Origin: Bacteroidia bacterium
Lineage (GTDB): Bacteria > Bacteroidota > Bacteroidia > NS11-12g > UBA955
Reading direction: 5' to 3'
DNA: 64,000 nucleotides
Assembly: GCA_023653095.1 (NCBI GenBank)
Contig: JAMNXP010000006.1
Coordinates: forward strand, 1-64,000
Shown here: positions 45,805 to 55,425 of the stretch, one piece after another
Layout of the letters: each line of letters begins with the position of its first letter
How positions within the stretch are numbered: position 1 is the stretch's first letter
Notes under the pieces: model-generated
The model's input: only the letters and a program-made list of their open reading frames with translations
Database searches by the model: none
Told to the model about the DNA's origin: nothing
Translations under genes and position numbers: made by a program

Positions 45805-46694
45805 CTTCTGATTAAATTAAAACCCAAACAAAATTGATTCATAGACGTTGAAGGTGGATTTTGGGTTAAAAATCCCGACTCATAAAGCGCCCTTGAATTG
45901 GTTAAATTGATTTGAAAGGTATGCTTAGGCGTAAAATACTCAAACCCGAACCCCAAAGTAGGATTGCTTTTGGACGGAGTATTTACGATTCCATTCACCA
46001 AGGTAGAACCTTCAAAAGTCAGCGCCATTTTGGGAGAGAGTGTTCTTCTGATATAAGCGTTTATATAAGGGATATCGTTTGACTGATTGTTTAGATCAAC
46101 CAAATTAAAATGCACCAGAGTAGGCGCAACACCAATCACCAATTTTTCTCCAAATTGTTGGGAGAAAATCAACTGGTGGGTATAGGCCAAACGGTGTGAG
46201 AAAAAGAAGGGTGATACTCCCCAATCGCTGGTTTTTCTGCCATCAATGTCTGTATTGGCCAAGTAGGTTAAATTGAATTTGGTTCTTGGACTGCCAATCA
46301 TTCTCCATTTAAAATAGGAGTTGAACATTTTACCGCGTGAACTTCGCCCGGCTCCGATGGTGATTCTATTCCCAAGAGCCCAGTCAAATCCTAATCGAAC
46401 AGAATTAAAATTATCCAATCCATAGAGATTCTCTGCGCCTTCGTTCAATTCACCAAATCTATGTTGAATGACAAATTCAAAGGTGCCTTTGGGAAGAGTT
46501 GAAGAGGTATGTCCTGTAATGAGCCTAAGGGATTTAGAATTGCTCGGGGCATCGGTTAATGGTACATTGTAATTGGGTTTTTCCTTCTTGGGTTTTTCTG
46601 TAATTTCTTGCGTTTTGGCCGTATTTGGTTGAAAAAACCCAGTTATGATTGCCAATTTTAGGGCAATGATTTTCCACAGAGAAATAGCGGTCAT
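45798..46694 (-). CDS. DUF5777 beta-barrel protein, copy 1
   Basis: 298 aa from the ATG at 46694, which overlaps the stop of the cytochrome gene (ATGA); an earlier start at 46751 lies inside that gene. The N-terminus is a signal peptide, then a Lys/Glu/Pro linker (ITEKPKKEKPNYNVP). Barrel motifs HRFGELNEG, GAGRSSRG, QINLTNSRALYESG and FCLGFNLIRRW match the second copy. It probably forms an outer-membrane pore or scaffold next to the cytochromes (inference). Confidence 0.85.
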   Translation of the reverse strand: MTAISLWKIIALKLAIITGFFQPNTAKTQEITEKPKKEKPNYNVPLTDAPSNSKSLRLITGHTSSTLPKGTFEFVIQHRFGELNEGAENLYGLDNFNSVRLGFDWALGNRITIGAGRSSRGKMFNSYFKWRMIGSPRTKFNLTYLANTDIDGRKTSDWGVSPFFFSHRLAYTHQLIFSQQFGEKLVIGVAPTLVHFNLVDLNNQSNDIPYINAYIRRTLSPKMALTFEGSTLVNGIVNTPSKSNPTLGFGFEYFTPKHTFQINLTNSRALYESGFLTQNPPSTSMNQFCLGFNLIRRW

Positions 46695-47077
46695 GGTTTC
46701 ATTCCTTGGTTCACCCAAGCCTCCATTGAATTGATGTTGCAATTGCTCCATTTATTTCCACCCTTGGGCATGTTAGACGCAGTACCATCCCATTTTACTG
46801 AACCCAGTAAGCGCATTTTGTTAGAGCTCATGTAGGTTTTGACGGAAGTATAATCGTACAATTGAATGCCTGCAGAAGCACTTGCACCGGAATGACATCC
46901 AGCGCAATCGCGTTGTATGATGGGTGAAATAGTTGAAGCGTAATTGGCGCTGGTGGTGTCGCATTTGGTAACACCGTAAAGACTTTCAGACTTATCATAA
47001 TAGCATGAACTCAGAACAGCAACCATAGCAATTGCAGTTGCCGAAATCAATTTTGTTGAGCTCCGTTTTCTACCCAT
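46691..47077 (-). CDS. Monoheme c-type cytochrome lipoprotein
   Basis: 128 aa. Lipobox LSSC at about 22-25. Heme-binding CAGCH at 58-62 follows TISPIIQRD, and a likely axial Met lies in SNMPKGG. It is a single heme domain of the same kind as each half of the upstream diheme protein. Its start overlaps that gene by 31 nt. A lipid-anchored periplasmic electron carrier is the natural reading. Confidence 0.88.
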   Translation of the reverse strand: MGRKRSSTKLISATAIAMVAVLSSCYYDKSESLYGVTKCDTTSANYASTISPIIQRDCAGCHSGASASAGIQLYDYTSVKTYMSSNKMRLLGSVKWDGTASNMPKGGNKWSNCNINSMEAWVNQGMKP

Positions 47078-47691
47078 TTTCTAATTTGATTAATTTCACA
47101 GTCTGACAATCCTGCACCTGAAGGTGGCATTTTTTTATATCCGTTTGTACCTTTAATGCTGTTCAAAAACGCCCCTGATTTTGCAATGTCACGTGCCCCC
47201 TGATAAGAGCTTAATTCTACACCACCGCTTGCTCCAGGGTATTGGTGGCATCCTACACAGTTTTTAGTAATCAAAGGCGATACGGCCCCTGAAAAAGTAA
47301 AAACCGATGAATCACAATTGCTGCTACAATTGACTCCATTGGGTGCACCAGCAGCAATCCATGTTTTGATCATGGCTTTTTGCTCGGGAGTCAACGGATT
47401 CTTAGGTGGCATTTCATTTTCGTCTATGACTTCCCAAATTTCTGAATTTTCAGGCCTTCCAGAGCGAATACCCTTGTCCATTATTGTTGCATAATTGGTT
47501 AAAATATAATCATCCGCAGCCGTGCCTGCATCGTGGCAACCACTCATAGCACAATTAGAAACAAATATGGGTAAAATATCGCGCTCGAAACAAATATCAG
47601 CGGCATTAACCGTTGGAAGAACTTCATGTTGACATGAGCCCACAAATAAGCCTGCCGCCGCAATGACCGCCCCAAAATAAACAAATTTCAT
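47047..47691 (-). CDS. Diheme c-type cytochrome lipoprotein with a CX4CH site
   Basis: 214 aa. Lipobox VGSC at 17-20. Domain 1 has CAMSGCH (47-53), a CX4CH heme motif instead of CXXCH, with MPP at about 94; domain 2 has CVGCH (145-149) with MPP downstream. The two halves and the following 128-aa protein are clearly related (DILPIFVSNC, AVSPLITKNC, TISPIIQRDC). It is probably periplasmic-side and lipid-anchored, moving electrons between the inner and outer membrane components of this operon (inference). Confidence 0.88.
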   Translation of the reverse strand: MKFVYFGAVIAAAGLFVGSCQHEVLPTVNAADICFERDILPIFVSNCAMSGCHDAGTAADDYILTNYATIMDKGIRSGRPENSEIWEVIDENEMPPKNPLTPEQKAMIKTWIAAGAPNGVNCSSNCDSSVFTFSGAVSPLITKNCVGCHQYPGASGGVELSSYQGARDIAKSGAFLNSIKGTNGYKKMPPSGAGLSDCEINQIRKWVENGAQQN

Positions 47692-47699
47692 TGCTTTAA

Positions 47700-48251
47700 T
47701 TATTTAGAAAGAGAACAACTTACAGAAATCTTAATGGTATCAGAAATCTGATTTACGTTGTTTTTAGGGATTTTCACTCCGTATTCAGCACAGGAAATAG
47801 CGAAATTCGATTTCAAGGTTACCTGATCGCCATCTACCACAATTTTACCAGGAATGACAACATCTTTGGTTACACCATGAATTTCCAAAGTCCCTTTAAC
47901 GGATACAGAGTATGTTCCACTTTTAGTTAAATTAAACGACTTCAAATCTTCGATTTGCCCTTTGAAAACACCATTCGGAAATGTTGCTGATTCCATGTAA
48001 TTCTCTTGGAAATGCGTTTGCATCAGTTTCTTTTCAAAATCAAATGAATTTACAGGTGCCTTAAACTGCACTTTTCCTTGCGAAGAAATAGCGGCCGTTA
48101 CTTGATTATTTACAGCAGAAAACTTTTCAAATTCAGTTTCACTGACAAAAGTTATGTTGCCAGAAGAAGTTTTGTAAACGGTGGCTTGAGAGAATAAAGT
48201 GCCCACTGTAAAAAGTGTAGCCATCAAGAATACTGCAATGTATTTTTTCAT
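47700..48251 (-). CDS. YceI-family protein
   Basis: 183 aa with a signal peptide ending in LFSQ (about 21). YceI folds as a lipocalin-like barrel that binds polyisoprenoid chains such as quinones. Motifs: FKAPVNSFDFEKKLMQTHF, MESATFPNGVFKG, GTLEIHGVTKDV and AISCAEYGVKIP. It lies nine bases upstream of the cytochrome gene and four bases after the OB-fold gene, so it is part of the same transcript. Confidence 0.93.
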   Translation of the reverse strand: MKKYIAVFLMATLFTVGTLFSQATVYKTSSGNITFVSETEFEKFSAVNNQVTAAISSQGKVQFKAPVNSFDFEKKLMQTHFQENYMESATFPNGVFKGQIEDLKSFNLTKSGTYSVSVKGTLEIHGVTKDVVIPGKIVVDGDQVTLKSNFAISCAEYGVKIPKNNVNQISDTIKISVSCSLSK

Positions 48252-48255
48252 ATTA

Positions 48256-48720
48256 TTAATTATTTTTAAGTTGACAATGTTTTAAGGTGAACAAAACTTC
48301 GCTGATTAAATCATCTTCTTCGGGTTTAGACACTCCGTTGCACTCGCAAACCACAGTTACATCTTGACCAGGGGCAAGTTGCTGTACCTCCTTTGATGTT
48401 TTATTGAATAGTGCTCCTACTATCACTTCTTCTTGGCCACTTTCCAGTTTAACGTTTGTACTATTTTGTGCCTCCAGTTCATTAACTGATGCCACCTTAC
48501 CCGTAATTTCGATGATTTGTCCAACATACTTTTTATTGAAACTGCTGTCTGAGGTTTCCAAACCTTCTTTTACCCAATCAGATACGGTTACTTTGAAATT
48601 AGCTTCGTCTTCAACAACACCCGAATTTGATTCTGTTGCCATAAAAAAAACAACTGCAACTGACACTAAAATTACCGTTAAGGTTAACATAATAAGATTT
48701 TTTCGATTGGCTAACTTCAT
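48256..48720 (-). CDS. OB-fold (tRNA_anti-like) membrane-anchored protein
   Basis: 154 aa. One N-terminal helix (about 8-28) serves as membrane anchor or uncleaved signal. The rest resembles the tRNA_anti-like OB fold family: NKKYVGQIIEITGKVASV, EVIVGALF, and VTVVCECNGVSKPEEDDLISEVLFTLKHC. In Bacteroidota this family commonly stands upstream of YceI and cytochrome genes. It is the first gene of the six-gene operon. Confidence 0.85.
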   Translation of the reverse strand: MKLANRKNLIMLTLTVILVSVAVVFFMATESNSGVVEDEANFKVTVSDWVKEGLETSDSSFNKKYVGQIIEITGKVASVNELEAQNSTNVKLESGQEEVIVGALFNKTSKEVQQLAPGQDVTVVCECNGVSKPEEDDLISEVLFTLKHCQLKNN

Positions 48721-48736
48721 AGAATGTTTAAATTTG
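48707..48736 (+). promoter_or_regulatory. Amidohydrolase promoter (TTG-N19-TAAATTTG)
   Basis: TTG at 48707-48709, a 19-base spacer, and TAAATTTG at 48729-48736, 5 nt before the ATG at 48742. Transcription would begin at or next to the start codon. It overlaps the start of the divergent operon. Confidence 0.75.
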
Positions 48737-48741
48737 AATAG

Positions 48742-50442
48742 ATGTTAAAACAAAGGTATAACAATTCAAAAACGTTTATCCCCCAAAAAATCGTTCATTT
48801 TTCAATTATTTTCTTGGGACTAAGTCCTCAAAACTTGAGTTCTCAAGCCACAATTCATACAGCTACAAAGATTTACGTTTGCGATACCGCTATGTCTACC
48901 GTAGAGTGTTTTGTTGAGGAGGACGGTTGGATTCGTTTTACAGGTTCAACAAGTGAAGCGCAATCAAAATATCCAACAGCAAAAATCACCAAACACAATG
49001 GTTATTTATATCCTGGATTGATTGATGCACATTGTCATTTTTTAGCTTATTGCAGAGGCACCAAAGAAGTCAATGTTTTTGGCACTAAAAGTATAGATGA
49101 AGTATATAAAAAGGTTCAGAAATTCAAAACTAAACGCGCTTGGATTGTAGGCCGAGGTTGGGATCAAAACGACTGGAGCAAAAAATCGTTTCCATCAGCA
49201 GAAGACTTGAAAGGTGCATCAAAAAAACCCGTTTGCTTATCGAGAGTCGATGGTCATGCCGTTTGGGTAAATGACATTGCTCTGAAAACATTGAATTTGA
49301 ATTGGGACACTACCATCGCCGGTGGTGAAATCATTAAAGATGCGAACGGAAAACCAACCGGTATATTCGTAGATAATGCATCTGATTGGATTCGAAAATT
49401 CATACCTCCCATGGATGAAAAAGAATTGACCAAAGCCGTGGTGAAACAATCAAAAAACATCTATAAATACGGACTTACTACCCTAGACGAAGCCGGCTTG
49501 GAACTCAACGAGATGTACTTTTTAGAGAAACTGCAAAAGGACCAAAAAATTCACATGCGGTTTTGTGCAATGCTCTCTGGCAATGATGATAATCTTATGA
49601 AAGTTGGCACTAACCAAGTTCCCAACAACTATTTCATGCATTGCGAAAGCATGAAAATTTATTTAGACGGTGCATTAGGTTCGAAAGGCGCCTTGTTAAA
49701 AACAGATTATTGTGATAGAAATGGGTACCATGGACTTCAACTCATGGGCTATGGCCAATTCAGTTATTACACTCAATACTTATTGCAAAAAAACTTCCAA
49801 GTGTGTGTTCATGCTATTGGAGACTCAGCCAATAAATTGGTCATCAACAATTTCAAGCAAACCATACCTGAGGGATTTGACGCTCGTTGGCGCATTGAAC
49901 ATGCACAAATTGTAGATCCTCGAGATCAAAAACAATTATCTAGTTGGGGTATCATACCCAGTATACAGCCCACACACGCCACTTCAGATGCACCTTGGGC
50001 CATGTCAAGGCTTTGTATTGACTCTAATCAACGAATTGGTTTTACTCAGTTTTATAATCCTCAATCGGGTGCATATGCGTACAAAGATTTATTGAAAAGT
50101 GCAGGTGTAGTGGCTATTGGTACTGATTTTCCTGTGGAGGACATCAATCCATTTGCTTCCTTTTATTCTGCTACGCAGAGGATGGACATTGCTGGAAATT
50201 TAAAAACGCCCTTTTTGCCTAAACAAGCCTTGAGTCGAAAGGAAACATTGTTAGGCATGACGCTTTGGGCCGCTTATTCAAATAGAGAAGATGAATGGAA
50301 AGGTAGTATTCAGAGCAATAAAGTGGCTGATTTTATTGTCCTCAATAAAGACATTTTGGAATGTTCATCCGAAGAATTGAAACAAATTTATGTAAAACGG
50401 ACTTTTATCGACGGAAAACGCATGAAAATCAGTCGATTTTAA
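48742..50442 (+). CDS. YtcJ-like amidohydrolase
   Basis: 566 aa. Signal-like N-terminus (hydrophobic about 17-35, LSSQ). Metal-binding DAHCHF (95-100), DGHAVWVND, HAIGDSANK, WRIEHAQ and GTDFPVEDINPFASF are the landmarks of the amidohydrolase-3 superfamily, a mononuclear or dinuclear metal hydrolase. The reaction cannot be assigned. It is exported, unlike many YtcJ homologues. Only 14 bases separate it from the adaptor-protein gene. Confidence 0.9.
   Translation: MLKQRYNNSKTFIPQKIVHFSIIFLGLSPQNLSSQATIHTATKIYVCDTAMSTVECFVEEDGWIRFTGSTSEAQSKYPTAKITKHNGYLYPGLIDAHCHFLAYCRGTKEVNVFGTKSIDEVYKKVQKFKTKRAWIVGRGWDQNDWSKKSFPSAEDLKGASKKPVCLSRVDGHAVWVNDIALKTLNLNWDTTIAGGEIIKDANGKPTGIFVDNASDWIRKFIPPMDEKELTKAVVKQSKNIYKYGLTTLDEAGLELNEMYFLEKLQKDQKIHMRFCAMLSGNDDNLMKVGTNQVPNNYFMHCESMKIYLDGALGSKGALLKTDYCDRNGYHGLQLMGYGQFSYYTQYLLQKNFQVCVHAIGDSANKLVINNFKQTIPEGFDARWRIEHAQIVDPRDQKQLSSWGIIPSIQPTHATSDAPWAMSRLCIDSNQRIGFTQFYNPQSGAYAYKDLLKSAGVVAIGTDFPVEDINPFASFYSATQRMDIAGNLKTPFLPKQALSRKETLLGMTLWAAYSNREDEWKGSIQSNKVADFIVLNKDILECSSEELKQIYVKRTFIDGKRMKISRF
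48751..48758 (-). promoter_or_regulatory. -7 box TACCTTTG for the OB-fold/YceI/cytochrome operon
   Basis: An exact TACCTTTG on the minus strand, 30 nt before the ATG at 48720. It lies inside the first codons of the divergent amidohydrolase, so the two promoters overlap. The nearest upstream TTTG gives a 25-base spacer, so the -33 element is uncertain. Confidence 0.55.
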
Positions 50443-50456
50443 AGAAATTTGAATTT

Positions 50457-51542
50457 ATGAAACCCCACCTTCCTCTTTGGGTCGCAATTTGCGGAACTTT
50501 TCTCCTATCGTGCGGTGAAAAATATGAATCAGCGAACGCAGAAAGAAAGAACATTGTACACTCTGTCTATGCCAGCGGCAAGGTAAAGGCCCTAAATCAA
50601 TATGAGGTCAGACCTCTATCGACAGGAAGATTCTTAGGATATACAGTTAAAGAAGGAGAAACCGTCAAAGTGGGCCAAGAAATTGGTAAAATCAGCACAA
50701 ATATTCAACTGAACAACATTGAGCTTGCGGAAATGCAAAGTCAGCAAGCTGAACTTCCAGAATATGATTTGATGCAATTGCGAAATCAAATTTTGTTAGC
50801 AAGAAAAACGCTGGAACAAGATTCTATTGATTATGAGAGGCAAAACAAACTTTTTTCGGAGGGAATTGGTAGCAAAAATCAGTTAGAATTGAGGAAGCTG
50901 AAATTGGAAGCGTCAAAAAGTCAGTTGACTATATTAACATCCAAAAGATTGCAACTTCAAAAACAAAAACGGTATAGTCAAAAAATTGCTGAATTGAATG
51001 AAAGTAATGCCAACGAAAACTTAAAGTTCTTTAAAATTAGCAGTGAAATTGAAGGGCAATTATTTTCTTTGCCTCTAAAAAAAGGCGATTTAGTTGGTCC
51101 ACAACAAATAGCGGCTGTTGTTGGTTCTGGAAAATCCTTTTTTATAGAATTGGAAATTGACGAGGTAGATCTTGATAAAATTAAACTTGGTCAAGAAGTT
51201 TGGATAAAGATGGATGCATTTTCCAAGAGTTTCAATGCCAAAATCTCAAAAATCACTCCTGCCATTGATGTTAAAACTCAGTCGTTTAAAGCAGAGGCTG
51301 TTTTCACAGAAAATATTCCCTTTTTAGTTCCTGGGTTAACCGCTGAAGCCAATATTGTTATTGAAACCAAAAATAATGCTTTGGTAATTCCCCAAAAGTT
51401 TCTAAAAGAAAACAATCAAGTTGAAACATCGGAGGGATTAAAAACCATTTCAACAGGGTTAAAGAGCGAATTGTTTATTGAAGTTTTGGACGGTTTAAAG
51501 GACGGTGAAACCGTTTTACTTCCACTGAAAAAGAAAAAATAA
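50457..51542 (+). CDS. MacA/HlyD-type periplasmic adaptor lipoprotein
   Basis: 361 aa from the ATG at 50457, which is supported by a one-mismatch -7 box (GAAATTTG) 5 nt before it and by a lipobox LLSC right after the signal. It has biotinyl-lipoyl-like halves (SGKVKALNQYEVRPLSTGRF, ...LSLPLKKGDLVGP), a coiled-coil hairpin (about 85-185) and a beta-barrel domain. Adaptors of this kind link an inner-membrane ABC or RND pump to an outer-membrane channel. It is followed by MacB-like permease and ATPase genes two bases apart. Confidence 0.9.
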   Translation: MKPHLPLWVAICGTFLLSCGEKYESANAERKNIVHSVYASGKVKALNQYEVRPLSTGRFLGYTVKEGETVKVGQEIGKISTNIQLNNIELAEMQSQQAELPEYDLMQLRNQILLARKTLEQDSIDYERQNKLFSEGIGSKNQLELRKLKLEASKSQLTILTSKRLQLQKQKRYSQKIAELNESNANENLKFFKISSEIEGQLFSLPLKKGDLVGPQQIAAVVGSGKSFFIELEIDEVDLDKIKLGQEVWIKMDAFSKSFNAKISKITPAIDVKTQSFKAEAVFTENIPFLVPGLTAEANIVIETKNNALVIPQKFLKENNQVETSEGLKTISTGLKSELFIEVLDGLKDGETVLLPLKKKK

Positions 51543-51544
51543 CC

Positions 51545-52810
51545 ATGAACAATTCGGTCTTGGTGAAAATAGCTCGCACCCATTTGGTGGAGCGTAAAAA
51601 GCAATCAATCATTGCCGCACTTGGGGTAACTTTTGGCATTGGCACCTATATCATTCTTATGAGTTTCATGACCGGTCTGAATGGATTGTTAGACGGATTA
51701 ATTCTCAATAGAACTCCGCATATCAGAATTTACAACGAAGTAGAGGCGAGTAAAGTTCAACCCATTGAAATGGCAGACCCATTCAAAGACTCAAATTTTG
51801 TTCATGTGGTTGAAAATATTAAACCTCGGAGGTCTCAAGCAAGCATTCGTAACAACCAAGGAATAAGACTCGCACTTCAGAAAGACCCCCGTGTAAAGGG
51901 CATCACGCCCATAGTTTCGGCAAGAGTTTTTTACCAATCGGGTAGCGTACTTCTCAACGGAAACCTGATGGGGATAGATGCCATAGAACAAGAAAAACTC
52001 TTCAATTTCAATCAATACATTGTGGGAGGAAAACCCGAAGACCTGAATAATAGCAAAAATGGCATCATATTAGGAGCTGGAGTCGCTAAAAAATTACGCC
52101 TTAAAGTGGGTGATTATGTTCCAATGATTACTTCCACAGGTGAATCGATGAGATTGAAAATCGTGGCTTTTTTCCAAAGTGGACTGGCCGAAGTAGATAA
52201 CACCCAGAGTTATGCCAACATCAAAACTGCTCAATTGGCTGCAAATGAAGGACCTTCTTATGCAACAGATTTATACATCAAACTAAAGAACATAGATGAA
52301 GCATTGCCCATGACGAGAGAAATTTCTGAAGCTTTTGGGGTTCATGCAGTTGACATAAATACCGCTAATGCTCAATTTGAGACAGGTACCAGCATCCGAA
52401 ACCTAATAAGTTATGCTGTATCAATCACTTTATTGATTGTTGCTGGATTTGGGATTTACAACATTTTGAACATGTTGATATATGAAAAGATGAATGATAT
52501 TGCCATTTTAAAGGCCATGGGCTTTTCAGGGGGAGATGTGAAACGCATCTTCATTTATCAGGCCTTATTAATTGGAATTATTGGCGGTGCTGTTGGACTT
52601 TTAATGGGTTATGGTGTGAGTGTTCTGATCAGCAAGGCTCCCTTTGAAACGGAGGCCTTACCCACTGTGAAAACATTTCCTGTTAATTTTGAATTGGCCT
52701 TTTACATAGGAGGTAGTCTTTTTGCCATCATTACCACTTTTTTTGCAGGATATCTACCTGCTAGAAAAGCCAGCAAGATAGACCCGGTTGAAATCATTCG
52801 AGGACAATAA
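51545..52810 (+). CDS. MacB/LolE-type ABC transporter permease
   Basis: 421 aa. One N-terminal helix (about 22-45), a large periplasmic domain (50-285) and three C-terminal helices (285-415) with EKMNDIAILKAMGFSGGDV, as in the FtsX/MacB permease family. It works with the ATPase that follows and the adaptor that precedes. The cargo is unknown; export of a lipid, peptide or siderophore-like compound is possible. Confidence 0.92.
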   Translation: MNNSVLVKIARTHLVERKKQSIIAALGVTFGIGTYIILMSFMTGLNGLLDGLILNRTPHIRIYNEVEASKVQPIEMADPFKDSNFVHVVENIKPRRSQASIRNNQGIRLALQKDPRVKGITPIVSARVFYQSGSVLLNGNLMGIDAIEQEKLFNFNQYIVGGKPEDLNNSKNGIILGAGVAKKLRLKVGDYVPMITSTGESMRLKIVAFFQSGLAEVDNTQSYANIKTAQLAANEGPSYATDLYIKLKNIDEALPMTREISEAFGVHAVDINTANAQFETGTSIRNLISYAVSITLLIVAGFGIYNILNMLIYEKMNDIAILKAMGFSGGDVKRIFIYQALLIGIIGGAVGLLMGYGVSVLISKAPFETEALPTVKTFPVNFELAFYIGGSLFAIITTFFAGYLPARKASKIDPVEIIRGQ

Positions 52811-52811
52811 C

Positions 52812-53537
<726 letters not shown>

Positions 53538-53573
53538 GCTTGTCGTTAAATTAAATAATTTTATCGGTTGTAG

Positions 53574-53604
53574 TTGTGGGATTGTTTGAATTGGGTTATT
53601 TTTG
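53574..53604 (+). promoter_or_regulatory. tRNA-Cys promoter (TTG-N20-TATTTTTG)
   Basis: TTG at 53574-53576 and TATTTTTG at 53597-53604, 20 bases apart. The box ends 16 nt before the tRNA 5' end, consistent with a short 5' leader. Confidence 0.65.
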
Positions 53605-53620
53605 CAGTCCTTAAAAATAA

Positions 53621-53691
53621 GGTCGGATGGCCGAGCGGCTAGGCACGGGTCTGCAAAACCCTTTACACCGGTTCGAATCCGGTTCCGACCT
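53621..53691 (+). tRNA. tRNA-Cys (anticodon GCA)
   Basis: A 71-nt cloverleaf: acceptor GGTCGGA pairs with TCCGACC, followed by discriminator T. The T-loop is GGTTCGAATCC. The anticodon loop CTGCAAA has GCA at 53653-53655. CCA is not encoded. The outer anticodon-stem pair (53646/53662) is a C/T mismatch. A terminator follows. Confidence 0.96.
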
Positions 53692-53697
53692 CACACT

Positions 53698-53728
53698 AAA
53701 ACGCCTCAATTTATTGGGGCGTTTTTAT
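53698..53728 (+). terminator. Intrinsic terminator after tRNA-Cys
   Basis: Arms 53701-53709 and 53714-53722 form a nine-pair stem (one T-G pair) with loop TTTA and a following T-run. The A-run on the left side may let it serve the convergent vanZ-like gene as well, whose stop codon lies inside the hairpin. Confidence 0.88.
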
Positions 53729-54107
53729 TTTGAATAAATTTATTGAGCCATTTTAAATAAATCACCGCAACAACAACACCAGCCGTATCTACTAACCAGT
53801 CCCAGATATCGCAGGTTCTACCGAGGTTCATGGTGCCTTGTAGTACTTCAATAAGTCCGCCGTAGGCGGAAAAGAAAGCAACCGAAATCAAATTGTATAG
53901 GCCAGATGGATTCACTTTTTTCAAGAAGAGCCAAGTCCAAATGAACCAAAAACCAAAATGCACCCATTTATCTAAATGCAGGGAGGCGGCCCAAAGTGGG
54001 ATAATTAAATCAGAATGACTGGTTGGTTTAAGAGTAGCCCAAGAAATAAAAAGTCCCCACAAAATTGCGGGGACCCATTTAAAAAAGTTGTGATTAGGAT
54101 TAAGCAC
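53706..54107 (-). CDS. VanZ-family membrane protein
   Basis: 133 aa with three to four helices. The VanZ-like signature is [48 protein letters not shown]. Function is unknown outside teicoplanin-resistance VanZ. It overlaps gcvH by 8 nt and is the last gene of the fba-accD-gcvH unit, an order common in Bacteroidota. The stop codon is in the shared terminator. Confidence 0.9.
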   Translation of the reverse strand: MLNPNHNFFKWVPAILWGLFISWATLKPTSHSDLIIPLWAASLHLDKWVHFGFWFIWTWLFLKKVNPSGLYNLISVAFFSAYGGLIEVLQGTMNLGRTCDIWDWLVDTAGVVVAVIYLKWLNKFIQNKNAPIN

Positions 54108-54480
54108 CTATAAGCGCTTTGTATTGATCAGCAGTCAATAAAGCGTCTGCATCAGCCGCATTTGACATTTTCACTTTAATCATCCAACCATCACCGTAAG
54201 GGTCAGAATTGATTGATTCGGGAGTACTATCTAAAGTCGCGTTTACTTCTAAAACTTCACCAGCAACAGGCATATATAGTTCGCTCACAGTTTTTACGGC
54301 TTCAACCGAACCGAAAACTTCTTCAGCACCTAAAGTCTCACCTTGTGTTGCAATATCAACGAAAACGATATCGCCCAACTCGCCTTGTGCAAACTCAGTG
54401 ATTCCAATGGTAGCGTGATCACCTTCAACCAAGATCCACTCGTGGTCTTTGGTGTACTTTAAATTTTCAGGAAAATTCAT
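54100..54480 (-). CDS. gcvH: Glycine cleavage system H protein
   Basis: 126 aa. The lipoyl-carrying Lys lies in [20 protein letters not shown] (about residue 62). The N-terminus [11 protein letters not shown] is typical. It shuttles the aminomethyl group between P, T and L proteins in glycine breakdown and is also a lipoyl donor. The other gcv genes are not here. Confidence 0.96.
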   Translation of the reverse strand: MNFPENLKYTKDHEWILVEGDHATIGITEFAQGELGDIVFVDIATQGETLGAEEVFGSVEAVKTVSELYMPVAGEVLEVNATLDSTPESINSDPYGDGWMIKVKMSNAADADALLTADQYKALIGA

Positions 54481-54491
54481 ATTAATTGTGT

Positions 54492-55388
54492 TTATTTATT
54501 CCAAATGATAGTTAATAGACTGCTTAGTTTCTCTTTCAAATCTTTTCGTTCCACTATGAAGTCAAGAAAACCATGTTCAACCAAAAATTCTGAACTTTGA
54601 AAGCCTTTAGGAAGGTCTTTTCCAATGGTTTCGCGAATAACGCGAGGACCAGCAAAACCAATTAGAGCTTCAGGTTCAGCAATGTTAAAGTCACCCAACA
54701 TGGCATAAGAAGCAGTTACTCCACCGGTAGTAGGATTGGTCATCAGCGAAATATAGGGAATGCCTGCTTTGTTCAAGAGGGCTAGTTTTGCGCTGGTTTT
54801 TGCCATTTGCATCAAAGAAAAAGCGGCTTCCATCATACGCGCACCGCCTGATTTTGAGATCATCAAAAATGGAGTTTTATGGGCGATTGAGTAATCAATA
54901 GCACGTGCAATCTTTTCTCCTACAACAGAGCCCATAGATCCACCAATGAAGTTAAAATCCATGCAAGCAGCTGTAAAGGGTTGCCCATTCATTTTACCTG
55001 TTGCTGTTCTCACGGCATCTTTCAAGCCTGTTTTCTGTTGTGCAGATACAATTCTATCAGAGTATGGCGCCGAATCTACGAAATTCAAAGGGTCACCACT
55101 GCTTAGGTTTTCATTGAGCTCAATGAATTCGTTGTTATCAAACAAGATTTCAAAATACTCGTGAGAACCAATTCTTTCATGATAATTGCAAGACGAACAA
55201 ACGTATTTATGATCAATCCAATCTTTGGTAGTATGAACAGCTTTACAGCGTTTACACTTTTCCCATAAACCATCGGGAGTAGGCTTCTTATCTATGGTCT
55301 TTGTAAGAATACCCGTGAGTGTACGCTGATACCATTTTGAGTCGTTTGAATCAAGTTCGTCGAACTCTTCAAATCCTGCAGACGACAT
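54492..55388 (-). CDS. accD: Acetyl-CoA carboxylase carboxyltransferase subunit beta
   Basis: 298 aa from the ATG at 55388; an upstream TTG at 55397 lies in the promoter-like box. It joins AccA to transfer the carboxyl group from biotin to acetyl-CoA, giving malonyl-CoA. An N-terminal four-Cys zinc ribbon (CKRCK...CSSC) and the carboxyltransferase core ([42 protein letters not shown]) are complete. It follows the aldolase gene by 11 bases. Confidence 0.97.
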   Translation of the reverse strand: MSSAGFEEFDELDSNDSKWYQRTLTGILTKTIDKKPTPDGLWEKCKRCKAVHTTKDWIDHKYVCSSCNYHERIGSHEYFEILFDNNEFIELNENLSSGDPLNFVDSAPYSDRIVSAQQKTGLKDAVRTATGKMNGQPFTAACMDFNFIGGSMGSVVGEKIARAIDYSIAHKTPFLMISKSGGARMMEAAFSLMQMAKTSAKLALLNKAGIPYISLMTNPTTGGVTASYAMLGDFNIAEPEALIGFAGPRVIRETIGKDLPKGFQSSEFLVEHGFLDFIVERKDLKEKLSSLLTIIWNK

Positions 55389-55394
55389 ATCTTT

Positions 55395-55425
55395 CAAAAT
55401 TAAGCAATAGTTACTGATGAGTCAA
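55395..55425 (-). promoter_or_regulatory. Possible accD promoter (TTG-N20-TAATTTTG)
   Basis: TAATTTTG at 55395-55402 on the minus strand, 6 nt before the accD ATG, overlaps the aldolase stop codon. TTG lies 20 bases upstream (55423-55425). It would give accD an internal promoter within the fba operon. Confidence 0.45.

Noticed and set aside
53621..53691. tRNA-Cys as an integration site with an adjacent mobile element
   Set aside because: No integrase, no duplicated tRNA 3' end and no foreign-looking genes follow; the next genes are the conserved vanZ-gcvH-accD-fba unit.
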